From contig CP114490.1 of assembly GCA_027186245.1 (NCBI GenBank), positions 9,184,501 through 9,248,500 on the forward strand: a stretch of 64,000 bases of DNA, given 5' to 3'. Positions 36,480 to 48,500 of the stretch are shown piece by piece; the stretch's first letter is position 1, and every line of letters starts with the position of its first letter. This stretch comes from Coriaria nepalensis. Lineage: Eukaryota; Streptophyta; Magnoliopsida; Cucurbitales; Coriariaceae. The position numbers and the translations under genes were made by a program. Under the pieces are notes generated by a model, which worked only from the letters and a program-made list of their open reading frames with translations, had not been told where the DNA came from and did no database searches.

Positions 36480-39370
36480 GATCTCTCCACCCCATCTACA
36501 AATTCGGCAACCAAAAATTCATATCGTAGTGGCCGCGCTACTCCCTCCAAATGACATAGACCCTTATCTTCCGGCCAGCCATCCAACCATGGTTAATGGC
36601 GCAACAACTTCGGTTAGACTCGGACAATGGCTTACATCGACGGCTCCTTAGAGACGCGGCAATGGTGGCTCTCATTCTCCAAGCTACAACAAAAAACAAT
36701 AGCAGAGGGCTCTCTAGGTGCCAATGGTGCAAAAGACAATGTCATAAAACCAAAACTTGTTATGACTTTGTGAGGCATAATAACCAAAATTAGAAACGAT
36801 GGCACAATAGACTATGGCCATGCCCTCACTGCCACAACATTAACTCAAACCAAGCCTTCTTGCATAAGAATGGTCATAATAAACCTTCTTGCATAACCAA
36901 CAATAACTTGGGATCTCATCTCTCCTCCACGTACGGGAAATCTTGTAGGTAATTGATGGATGTTTCTAATCAAAAGAAAACCAAATGGCTATATCGATCA
37001 CTACAAAGCTCGACTCATTCACCAACAACACAATTTCGATTATCAAGAGACTTTTATTCTGGTCATTAAACCACAATCAATTTGTCTCATTCTCGCTCTC
37101 GCGATATCTCGTGGATGACCCATTCACCAACTTGATATTTAAAATGCATTTCTCTATGTTGATCTTGAAGAGTCAGTTTACATGATCCAATCTCCTGGTT
37201 TTGTACATCCTCATTATGGACTCAAACAATCCTCTCGTGCTTGGTTCAACAAACTAAGCATCTCTTTGGTAAATATTGGCCTCATTGCTTATAAAGCTGA
37301 CACCTCTCTTTTTATCTTAAATTTAGGTCCTTCTTAGGTTATGGTTCTTGTCTACGTTGACAACATCATTATCATTGGGTCCTCCAGTTCGATTATTCAT
37401 CAAATAATTCATCAACTTCTAAAAATTTTTGCTCTCAAGAACATGTATTCTCTTCACTACTTCCTTGGCATTGAGGCCTCATGAGGGGAATCCAACCTCT
37501 ACTTTTCTCAATAGTATTATATAACAAATCTATTAAATAAAACTAATATGTAGGATTCTAAACCCATCTCTAGCCTTATGTCTAATGTTCATACACTATA
37601 TTTGATAGAGATGCGTTTGACAATCCCACCTTATATAGAAGTGTAGGAGATATACATAGTAAACAGAAAATAGTAAACAATATACAGAGAGACCGAATAT
37701 AGTAAACAATAATATAGTGAATAGAATCAATAAACAGAACCAGAATCAGTAAACAATAAATAGTAAAATTAGAATCAGAATATGTAAAACAAAAATTCAA
37801 AACAGTCTATATAAACATGTTACGTACTAAAATAACAAAAAATAAAATGTTGAGAAACTGAGAATTAAACCGAGGCCTGTAATGCAATAGTTTTCTTATT
37901 ACATATTCGCCCTTTCATGTGGGTGTCGAAAGTGGAATGACGTCTATCTCACAGGATATAACAAAGATGAATAGCAGCGGTGGCACCGCCGATACTATTC
38001 TGGCGAACTCAAGAATGATCCAAAGTCTTCCTCATAGGGAACTTAGAATTCTAGGGGGAAGGAAAACTAAGAGAGATTTCCTTTTCTTGGTGTGTTTTCA
38101 AATGAAAGAATCACGATAATTTATAGGCTCATGAGGGGAGAGGAGATTAATGTGAATTTAATCTGAGTTTAATACATATTTAAATATGATGAAATCGAAA
38201 ATTAAATTATACCATTTTATCTTCGTACGTTTTTGTATAAGAAAAAAATAAAAGAGAAGAAAACAAAAAGTGAGTTAAGCAAATCGGGTCGTTTTCGAGC
38301 CGACATTTGGCGCGCCCAGGTGCGGGCACACACGAGCTAAGCCCAAGTTGGATTTGCAATCCCTCTGTAGATGCGTGCAAGATAGAGAATTTTATCTTAT
38401 ATTTTATTGTCCATTAATAAATATGTAATTCTATATAAACACTCTCTCACTTATTTTCCTTTCCAATGTGGACAATTTTTCTCCTTCATTGTTTCTACTT
38501 CAAACCATTATAATGGTTGTACTTTGAGATTTAATTTCTCATTCACTCATTAATCATTTTGATTATAGCATATACCAATTCGAAACTCTCACGGAAGAGA
38601 ATCGGAATCAATTATGACTTTTTGTTTCCATAAAGTGGACCCCACTCAAAATCGAGCATAAGCGTATCATCTCGAAATGCTAATTTTCCAACAAGAAGTA
38701 CAATATGTGCTTTACAATACATCTTATTAACTCATCCTAATCTTTCTTTTGCAATAAATAAAGTCTGTCAATTCATGCAATAACCCACAGTTAATCATTG
38801 GGCAGCCGTCAAATGGATCATATGCTATCTCAATGGCACCTCCCACCTCGGTCACCTCATCAAACCAAGCCCGGATTATGATCTACATATATTTACGGAT
38901 GTCGACTGGCTAGTTGTTCCAATGATCGTCGATCCATTGTGGGCTATATCGTACTTCTTAGTCCTAACATCATCTCTTTGTCATCTCGCAAACAACGAAT
39001 CATCACTCGTTCAAGCACGGTAGCTGAATATCGCACCATGGCAAACTCTACTGCTGAAATACTTTGGCTTCACAGTCTTCTCCATGAATTGGGCGCTTAT
39101 TCCCCTTCACCACCAACCTTATGGTGCTTCAAGCTTGGTGCCACTTACATAACCGTAAATCAAGTAAATCATGCACGTACTAAGCATGTCATGATTGATT
39201 TTCATTTCGTCTGAGAAAAGGTCACTCAAAAATTTCTCCGTGTTCGTTTTGTATCCGACAAAGACCACCAAACCAACATCCTCATTAAGTTGCTCGTCGC
39301 ATCTCGCTTTACCCTCTTTCAAAGCAAGCTCAACGTGGCTCCTTCCCCATTTATCTCGATGGGCCTATGA
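36480..39370 (+). mobile_element. Degraded Copia element, split by a solo LTR
   Basis: On the + strand a gag zinc knuckle CQWCKRQCHKTKTC (CX2CX4HX4C, about 36718-36759) is followed by reverse transcriptase pieces from 37170 (SPGFVHPHYGLKQSSRAWF, then VLVYVDNIIIIGSS at about 37345-37386) up to TLYRS at 37641. The frame then resumes after the solo LTR at 38699 with TICALQYILLTHPNLSFAINK and HWAAVKWIICYLNGTSH. RNase H follows at 38939-39210 (SSTVAEYRTMANSTAEILWL and HARTKHVMIDFHFV). Many stops show it is dead. A large middle part, including protease and integrase, is missing between about 36960 and 37170. The Copia frame lines up exactly once the solo LTR and one target copy are removed. Confidence 0.85.
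37642..38693. mobile_element. Solo LTR with 5-bp target duplication AGAAG
   Basis: A 1052-bp block starting TGTAGGAGATATACATAG and ending TAATTTTCCAACA, with the TG...CA ends of an LTR. It is flanked by AGAAG at 37637-37641 and AGAAG at 38694-38698. It interrupts a Copia reverse transcriptase whose frame is restored when the block and one AGAAG are taken out. It has no coding content; a TATAAA-type box (TATATAAACAC, about 38432) suits an LTR promoter. It must have come in after the Copia element and then lost its internal part by LTR-LTR recombination. Confidence 0.85.
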
Positions 39371-39485
39371 AAAAGGAATTCCCCAAATCAACAATTAAAC
39401 ACAAAATCTCCTAAGAAGGAGACGACATCGATAGAAACCACAAGTTTGCTATCACCAACGGCTAGTCGTTAATCAATCATAAATC
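39371..39485 (+). repeat. Direct repeat, right copy flanking Copia element
   Basis: Right-hand partner of the repeat at 36366, starting GGAATTCCCCAAATCAACAA right after the RNase H stop of the Copia element. That position fits the beginning of a 3' LTR. Confidence 0.6.
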
Positions 39486-39489
39486 AACA

Positions 39490-42400
39490 AAAATACATAG
39501 CCTAATGTTAAGGGCATTTACCATCTTTTACCTTTTGTATATATATATATATATATATATAATGCTCTGTACGTAAATAATTAACACGGAAAATATAATA
39601 TTCATTTCTTATTTTCTAATTAGAAGAAACCCTAAACAGCCAAGCACCAAGTTAAGGGCGCTTTATGGCGCTCGAAAGGCTTGGTTTCTTGATAGATATT
39701 CACATAAAACAGGGATATACATATGCAAGAGGCAAAGTTATTCCTGCAATTAGAGCAGAGAAGCTGCCTAAAAAAGGGAAGGCAACAACTACAAAGAAAG
39801 CTACTCCTCCGAAGAAGAGACAAAAACCGACCCGAACCGAACCAGGACAACGCTTCTTCTTCACGCTTATGTATCGCAACTCTAGGTTATCAAAACCGGC
39901 ATTGCATATATTTGGAACGAACATATGCTGTTTATGATCACTAGTAGGTAAATCAGACCCATCACCCATTTTGAAGTGTTATGGCCATTATGAAAGTGTG
40001 ATAATGCACTCAATAGCCCTCCATTAACCTCTCGTATCTACCATTAGTTAGGGAATGGACAAAACTTTCATGATCAATTTGCAAAGTATTATAAAGTAAG
40101 AATAGCCACACATGTCATATTAGTATAAATAAATCTCGAGTCACCTCGTCCCATAAGCCCAAAATCTTCCGATTGCAACGGAGGATAAACAGAGTGCAAT
40201 TATTAGATAATATATTATCACTGCCTTGAAGCATTGGCTTACGAGATGCCCTGTCCATAGTAAACTTTCAATTAGGTCTTTTTCACAATATGTGTACAAG
40301 ATATAGAACGCTCAATATTTACCAAATCAGAAAACATAACAGAGAGATTGTTGGAAAATGGTATGGTGAAATGACAAGATATTTAATTAGAGTGGGACTT
40401 ATTTTATAAAAGTGAAAATTTGAAGTGAATTGAGATTCTTCTTCACCCGTATTAATACGATATTTTATATAATTAAAATAATACATAAGTGAATAAAAAA
40501 TTAATATTCAAACTATATTTATAAAAATGAAAAATTTTTAAATTAGCAGAAAAAAAAAAAAAAAAAAAAAAAGGAAAAAAGGCGCAAAGGCATTTCAAAG
40601 GAAAAGAGTGATTCACATTATACGTATTGACCCGTAAGTCACTCTTCCACCACAATACAGAGGGGGAAACCAACGAGATTCATCGCGTTTAGATATGATT
40701 TTCTATGAATGAAAAAGACTTTTATCTCCTCTAATTTATATATTAAAAGAAAATAAAATTATAAATAAAACTCTTAAGATTTTTAATTTTACAAATTTAA
40801 ATGTATGTCAATATTATATTTGACCGTTGATGATGGATCTTAGAAGCATATTTAATAGTTTATATTTATATATATATAATATATATTATATATAGATATG
40901 TCTTATATTAAGGAAAATTCTAATATGCATATGATTATATAGTTACGAACACATCATATCTCATCTTAATTATAAATATCACTCTTAAGTGATAGATAAT
41001 ATAATGAATGAATGTAAAATTTATAATTGTAATGAAATTTGATATATCATATAATCATCTATCATATACATATAAAAATATCTCAATAATTTTTATTAAT
41101 TTATTTATATTATATACACATATATAAGTTTTTTTAGATATATATAGAGTTATTCCATACAATAAATACATAGTATATATACATATATATAATATTAGAT
41201 ATACTTTTAAGATCAATCATATAAATAAAAATAGTTAATCATCAAACCGAAATTAACCTATAATTGGACCTTACTTGTAAATTAGTGCAAATACAAAGTA
41301 TTTACTAATAATACTTAAAATCTTAAAATATTTATTAATAGCATCAATAAATCTCGAATAATCTACTTGTAATATTAATAAACTTCAAATGATCTACTTT
41401 TAATTTTAATTTCCTTTAATATATAAATTAAGAGGTATAAATGTTTTTTCCTTCACAAAAAAATAATTGACTACTAAATTTAGTGTTAACTTTTGACGGT
41501 TGGATTTATTTGTAATTTAAAGGAAACTTGAAGAAATTTAACTTATAATTCCTAAAATTTTAAAGGATCCAACTTATAATATAACTAAATCTCAAGAAAT
41601 TTATGCGTAAGTAGTTCAATAAAAATTGGAGTTTGGAATAACTAAAAATCTTATAATTAAAAAAGAAAAAGAATGCATTAATTAATTAATTGATCAGAAC
41701 GCTAATTAATGAATTAGAGAAGTCGTTAGTACCAGCCAAGAGCAGCGAAAGCAAGACGCAGAAGAAGAGCTTGAAATCCAATGCCGGAAGACTACAAAAG
41801 CAAAGCAGCTGAAAAGGCACTACCCCTCCTCGATTCGGTAAGAGGAAGCCATGAATCTTGAATATCAGGTCTAAACTCACAGTTAGATTGATCATGAGAA
41901 TTAATATTAGCATTCCGTTTGTTAATGGAACTAGAACTAGAAGTGGATCTGATAGTTATGATGAGTTAAAAAGGTTCTTGGCTTGTTCAGCTCAGGATAG
42001 GTAATTGGTGAAGATGTATCTCTTGCTCTTCATCATGACAATCTCCTTCGATCATCTCTAAGGATCCCATGATGAATGGGCAACAAAATTCATTTTGTTA
42101 TGAGTTGGTGTGGTTGTGCTTGTTGAACGAAAATAAGTAGTATATAAAGACTTAGTTTGGTAATCATGACGCCATCGGAATGTCCTCATCACAGTTATTT
42201 ACTCTTCAGGGTATTATCAAGTCTTTCTTACTATTTGTATCTAACGTTTTTTCAAGCACTGAGTAAAGAATAATTTAATATTGGCCAACAGAAGTAAGAA
42301 TATTTTACCCCATCATCATCATTGTCAATATGATCATTTGGAGGGTGTGGTGAGTGTGTGCTTTTTATTCCGTTTATAGCTTTTGTAATCTGACAAAACC

Positions 42401-42530
42401 TATGGAAAATAAAACAGCTTCGTAAACAAAGTCATGTTATTTCTCTCTTTGTTTTTCTTCTCTCTTCTTTGTCTCCACCATGCCACTAATCCTTCATTAT
42501 AAAAACGTCATCATACTCATCCTAATTATA
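39490..42530. other. Intergenic, AT-rich, no supported gene
   Basis: Includes TA repeats (39539-39562) and a long AT-rich part at 40700-41680. A basic 90-codon frame at 39665-39937 (+) and a hydrophobic 75-codon frame at 41686-41913 (-) are open but match nothing I recognise and lack gene structure. A 21-base A run lies at 40551-40573. Confidence 0.45.
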
Positions 42531-42533
42531 CAT

Positions 42534-42950
42534 AGGGATTAAAGCCACCGGAGTTTACATTTCTTGATGCTTTATTGCTTGTATCCATGGAGGTTTGGTA
42601 CTAAAAGCTAGAAAAATATTCTATAGTATATATGGAGGAAGAATATGGGGTTAAACTTAAGATTAAGCATTTTGTCAGTTTAATTGATCTACTTAGCTGA
42701 AATAAGGAGTTTGAAAAATTTGTGAATATAGTAAAGGAGATGTTATGTAATCCTGATATCGTTGTATGTAGTGTTTTGCTTGAAAGATGTAGAGTGTGAA
42801 GTGATTTTAACAAAGCATAAGAAATTTTAGAGAGAGCAAAAGAGTTATTAGAAGAGAATGAATCTGGGATTTGTATAATTTTGTCGGAAATGTATGCATC
42901 TAAGGAATTGAAGTTGAGAAACATAGTTTTCAACTTTGAAGAGGCATAGA
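42534..42950 (+). pseudogene. PPR protein pseudogene fragment (E-motif end)
   Basis: On the + strand the translation follows the last PPR repeats and E-type end of a plant pentatricopeptide protein: GIKATGVYIS, ACIHGGLVLKARKIFYSI, then after a frameshift near 42631 EEYGVKLKIKHFVSLIDLL, EKFVNIVKEMLCNPDIVVC, SVLLERCRV, EILERAKELLEENESG and IILSEMYAS. At least four stops interrupt it and the rest of the gene is absent, so it is a dead 3' fragment, perhaps from an RNA-level or segmental copy. Intact relatives edit or process organelle RNA. Confidence 0.75.
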
Positions 42951-43380
42951 AGAACGGAAGAGTCTCACAGCCTGCATGGGTCTAGTTTTTTGTTTTCTTT
43001 GTTATTTTTATTTCCTTTAAATTAGCCAGAGTTCGCAGGTGATATGCACAGTAACAAAATCAGGATCAAAAGTAAGGTTAATCGAAATTCAACTGATAAT
43101 AAATATAAATAATATTTATAAATTGAGAAAAATTATATTATAAATTAAATTTTAGTCAATTAAATTATAAAATAATGATAGGTTTATTAACATAATCAAA
43201 TAAAAATGGTAGAAGTATATTAGCTTTTATTTATTTAAGGATGAATTTGGGAAGAAATTAAGATTAAAAAAAATTAATCTTATTGGAAAAAAAGAAGAAA
43301 AAGAAAAATAAGGAAAAAATGAAAAAAAAAATTGAAATTTTTTTCTTCTTTAATTAAGAAAAAAAAAAGAAAAAAAAAAG

Positions 43381-43460
43381 AAAGTAGATAGGGATTGAAC
43401 CTATGATCTCTAATCAGCTTAAGAACTTTAAGTAAACATTTTAAGCCATTAAATTATATT
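43381..43460 (-). mobile_element. Possible tRNA-related SINE fragment
   Basis: On the minus strand a B-box GGTTCAATCCC (43391-43401) lies about 40-50 bases after an A-box-like TGGCTTAAAATG (about 43437-43448), followed by a pyrimidine-rich tail (CTTTCTTTTTTTTT) below 43390. This order is that of a small RNA polymerase III retroposon. No target duplication was established and a full tRNA fold is absent. Confidence 0.35.
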
Positions 43461-44360
43461 ACATTATTTCTATAAGTTCAAATTACATTTTATATATTTA
43501 TTCTTTAATTTATTTTTATTTTTTGTTTTTTCGACATCCCTGCTCAGGGGCTACATGGACTCGAATGGGTGGATCCGCCATGGACACGCTGTTGTTCAAC
43601 CTCAGAAAAGCTTCATAAATTTTGACCAAAAATGTGAAATTTTTTATTTTATTTTAACTTATAAAAATAGTTGTGGAACCGTAAAGTGATTGAAAATCTC
43701 AGGGGAACCAATCATTTTTAGCTCTTTCCTCTTTGCTCTTGGTAATATTTTTATCTGTTATTATTATTATTATTTTTATCTATTTATTAATTTATTATTT
43801 TTATTTATTATTATTATTTATTTATTTTTAATTATTAATAATTATTATTATTACTATTATTACCATATCATCATATCATCAAGAAAGTGATATTATTATT
43901 ATTATTATTATTATTGATTTAGGGTTAAATCAACATATCAGATCTCACTCGACTTGGTCGAATCAGATTGCTCCATCTTCGGATAGAGGTTGGGTCTGAT
44001 TCGACTGAAATTCTTTTTTATGTTTTTTTTAAAGATATTTTAGTTTGTGGTTTATAGGTAGTATTAAACTAAAGATATTTCTTGTAGAGAAATAATAAAT
44101 ATATTTAATTGAAGATTAAATTTTAAAAAACAAATTATATATATATATTTTAAGAAAATAATTAATTACAAAACTTTTAAGAAAATAATTGATAGAAATG
44201 TTTTAAGAAGAAAAAACTTAATAAATGTAAATGATGAAATAAATGGAAAATAAAAAAAAAATTGTTTTTTTTTTTTGTCCTTTGATCTTTGATAGAGCGA
44301 TTAGTTCATTTACTTAAGGAAAGAATTAAAATAAAAATATATATTAAAGACCGAATCAAA

Positions 44361-44623
44361 TTTAAAAAAAAAATTGCATACATTATTAAATGAGAAAATA
44401 ACTAAATTCAATTATTAAGAATGAACATTTATGATCGTAGACAATCAGATAATTCATCACCTAAATTATTTAAAGTGACTAATCTTATGACCATTTTAAA
44501 AAAATTGCATACATTATTAAATGAGAAAATAACTAAATTCAATTATTAAGAATGAACATTTATGATCATAGACAATCAGATAATTTATCACCTAAATTAT
44601 TTAAAGTGGCTAATCTTATGATC
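44361..44623. repeat. 131-bp tandem duplication
   Basis: Two adjacent copies, each starting in an A-run before TTGCATACATTATTAAATG (44374 and 44505, offset 131). They differ at about four positions, all of them transitions (G/A or C/T), plus A-run length. Non-coding. Confidence 0.9.
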
Positions 44624-45596
44624 ATTAGTTATAGTAAAATATCATGATGATTATATGAGTACTTAGTAAAAACTTAGAATACCGAACGTGACACATAGAT
44701 AATTCTAAATGGTAATTAATACTGATTATTAATGAGAATTATCTAGTTACTATATTACATGTGGTCTTTAGACTTTTGATCACCATTGTATCTTATGTGT
44801 CAGGTTTCATGTTTTGACATCATTCCAATTAGCTCCAACCAAGGATAAACAAGGGATGAACAATTGAATATAAAATGTTGAACATTCACTTAATTGCTTA
44901 CAAATTAAGTCATTCTCATCCAAACTCATAAGTAATACCAATAGATTGAGAATATCGTTTTAAAAAATATATATCCATATGTATTTTAAGTTTCATTTCA
45001 AAAATCTACCAACAAATGATCTAATCATTTGATGTGTAGTCCTATGGTTCATCTTCAACTTTAGCTGTCCGCTAGAATTTGAAAGTCACATTATGCAAAT
45101 ATATGTTGAATAAAATAGGTAAATAGTAGGAGAGACCCAATATAAACAAGACTTAAATAAAATTAGATAAATTAACAATTATTCAAACCAACCACCTAAT
45201 AAATAAGTTAACATATAAAAAAATTGTAAATTCATACACTTAATTTAAATTTTATCCAAATTTATTCTCCTAACATTACCCAATGCGGTATAGGAAGAGA
45301 AGAGAAGCAAGCAGTAAACCCAGGAGAAAAAGAGAGAAGACGCTGTTATTTCATTCCGGAAGAGAAAATAAGTATACAAGCCTTGGTAGGAACTAATAAC
45401 TACTGCTGGAAAAGCGGCATAAGTTCGTGTACAGGAGAATGAAAAGATACACGCCACCGAGACAAAAATCATTCTTGACGGGGTCTTTTTCAGTTCTTGG
45501 TATAGTGTAAATAAGCCTTTTTGCAGTATCAATCGCTACGAGCATATCAGAAAAGATTTGTTCAGTTAACGAAACTTACATTGCTTTCCTTTTCGC

Positions 45597-48500
45597 TCAA
45601 CTCATAGTGGGCGGGACCCTCGTAGAGGTCACAAGAGGCATTGTTCGGACATTAATGTCAAGCGGAAATAATCGATACTGAATATCCAGTTCCTTGAAGA
45701 TCTTAACCATCTCTTCAACAAGGTGACTTCTCCTTACCCACCTCTCTCCCATGTCTTGGTGGTTCATTCTATGTGTTAGCCATACCGCTATTCTTATCCT
45801 ATTGAATTCTTCGACATCCTTCAATATAATCATCGGCGCAGGATACCAGTGTTCTTTCCTGTCCTCAATATAACTGCAACAGCATACGGATAATAATAAA
45901 TCAGCAAAAGTAGAGCTTGTAATGATTTTGCCTACTAGAAATTAATTTCTTCTTCCACACATACCTTACTATTCTCTGCCGCATAATGGCTATTTTGTCA
46001 GCTGGAGTAGAAATATGGACACAAAACTCAACAGCATCACCCATGTCTGGACTGCGATAGTAGTTATTGATAGCCTTCATTGCAAGGACACTGTTTGGAA
46101 AAGTTATCTTCTGGTTGTCATATCTTAGAAAAGTAGTTGTCAAGATGCTCATTTCTTCCACAACCATCTGAAAATTTGAGGAACATAAGCTCAGACTAAA
46201 GATTTTCCGAAAATATGGACTTGTTTGAAACATGACAATCTTTAGTAAAATTACCTGAACTCCATCAATCTCGCATCTATCACCAACGTCAAATGGATGC
46301 ATCACAAATAAGAAGATGATTGCTTCGAATACAGTCTTGCAGGTATTTCCGAATATAAATGCCGCAAGGACAAGTTGAGAGCTTAGCAAGAGGAGAAATT
46401 TTGTGGTGGCAATTCCTAGTATTAGCAGCCAAATAACCAATATCACAATGCATACTAGAGCGTTCACCATACGATGAAGTTTATTCACAGCTGTTTTTGT
46501 ATCATTTAGCGTTAATGCAAGGGCTCTCCGCTCTCTAAAAGCATTGACCTGAAACAATCCCAGGTATCAGATTACCAAAAAGAAACTCCAAGTAGAGCAA
46601 AATGACATTAACATTTATGTATGAACTTGTTTAATTGGAAGGAGAGAAGACACACAATACCACAAGGTTATCAAAAGAACCATACAGCAAAAACTATCAT
46701 GTAAATAAGCATAAAAGTAGCAAGGATAGGCTAAATGTTACGCTATATATATATATATATATGTACAGATATATATTTTAATTATTTTCTGGAGAAGAGG
46801 GTAACCCGGGAAGGGCAAGAAAACAAGTGATCACAAATACCTCATTCAGGACATATCAATTTATTGTCAAAGGGCTTCTTTTAAGAAAAAGTTCAGCCAC
46901 TTGCTTGAGTGTGACAATAATAAGAGAAAAAATAAAGGGAAAATCATTAGAAATCATAGCACATATGCGCAATTCTTACCACCCAGTTCTTCAAGGATGA
47001 TTTGCATATCTTCTTGCTCTCGGAAGCTCCTTCAAAAAGACTCATGGTCTTCAAAGCCTCATCCTCATTCAAAAAGCGCATCAAGTCCTCCATGTAGATG
47101 TACCTGAAAATAAAAATGGAATACAACCATGTAGGCCAAGATGACCATACTACAAGGACTATGTCATTGCTGAACCAACAAACCAGCATGAATGTGATTA
47201 ACAGTTCATCTAATATAATCTTACCTATAAAAAATATAAAATATAAAATATAAATAAATAAATAAAAATTAATTAATTAATCAAGAGGGAGGAGAGGGGA
47301 GGGGAGAGAGGGATTCCCTTAACATACAAGATGTCAATGTCCTTCTCCAAATTAAAAAGATTCAAGAAAAATGTTGCTAAAAAAATTGATTACTTATGTT
47401 CTAAAATCCTTCTCACTGCTTATTTGTCAACTTCTTGTGTATCTTGCAAATACCTTGGGTTTGGGGGCATTTCTTATTAGCCTATCTATCATTCTATATT
47501 CTTTGATTCTCCTTTCTCCCTTCTCAATCATGTATCAAGGCAGCACATGTATTGGAAAGAAAATAAATTGATGAATAGTTAAAAACTAACCTTTTTTTTT
47601 TGGCCAAATTGAAATAAAAGTAGATATGATTTTCCCTTTAGTTTTGCTAAGTAAATATTACTGAAAGTGAGGTTCTTGCCTTCTATTAAGTGCAGTTTCT
47701 GTAACTGTAACCTAGTTGACTCTGCGAGTAACTTAAGTAACTTACGCCACATTAAGCTCTATAAAAAAAAAAAAAAAAACCAAGCCAGCATATAAATAGT
47801 TCTAGCAGTCAATAACAGAAACTGGACCTAATTAACTAATACAATGAAAAATATGCAAGCAGAAGACCATACCTTGACCCATTTCTAGCCACATTAAGAA
47901 AAATCTTCTTTGCGGCAGCCTTTGCTTGATATTCACTTCTAATCTGAGTAGCAGACTCATCCTCTTGACTAGCTCCTTGTATCTGCTCATCCAATGTGGT
48001 GAGAGCCCCATATCGGACAATGTTAATTAGTCTCTTCATATTCCAAGCAGAGACGTTCTTTGGGCTCAACCTATGCAAGTGCCCAATTGATATACCTTCT
48101 TCTCCCTTCCTTGGAGTTGACGCAGAAAGAATGTGACTTAGTCGTGGACTTTTCTGGAACCTTCCACTGCCTATAACTTTTCCACTTGTAGGAGAAGAAG
48201 ATGCAGAAACCTTAAGATCTGGGGGTATATTAACCCCTGCATTTTGTAACTTCTGAATTTCCTCTCTAAGCCTCTTTTCATCCTCCTCATTTTTTTGAAT
48301 TTCAATCAAAGGTGGGCCTGAGAGCGTTTCTATTACATATTGATTGAAGAGAGATTCTTGAATCCGATCAAAATATGTACTCACATGGAAAGAAGAAGCC
48401 AAAACCTTAACCATTAGAGTCTTGACCAACCACACTAAAGTGCCCACTAAGAGACAGATCAATATTTTAGTGACAGTGTTAAGTACATCGCTTTTGGTTT

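Larger units (their letters stand above)
42960..45590. other. Repeat-rich intergenic DNA
   Basis: No gene. Contains poly-A tracts (43260-43380), ATT microsatellites (43755-43870 and 43890-43915), a SINE-like piece and a 131-bp tandem duplication, both annotated separately. A 95-codon frame at 45245-45532 (-) just downstream of the MSL gene has no family signature. Confidence 0.5.

Noticed and set aside
39665..39937. Basic Lys/Pro-rich 90-codon frame on the plus strand
   Set aside because: No recognisable domain; the opposite strand is open over the same span too, which points to skewed composition rather than coding.
41686..41913. Hydrophobic 75-codon frame on the minus strand, possible small secreted protein
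   Set aside because: No clear signal-peptide cleavage pattern, promoter or homologue that I recognise.
45245..45532. 95-codon frame on the minus strand just after the MSL gene
   Set aside because: Hydrophobic but without family signature, separated from the MSL stop and with no splice join to it; it looks like chance in 3' flanking DNA.
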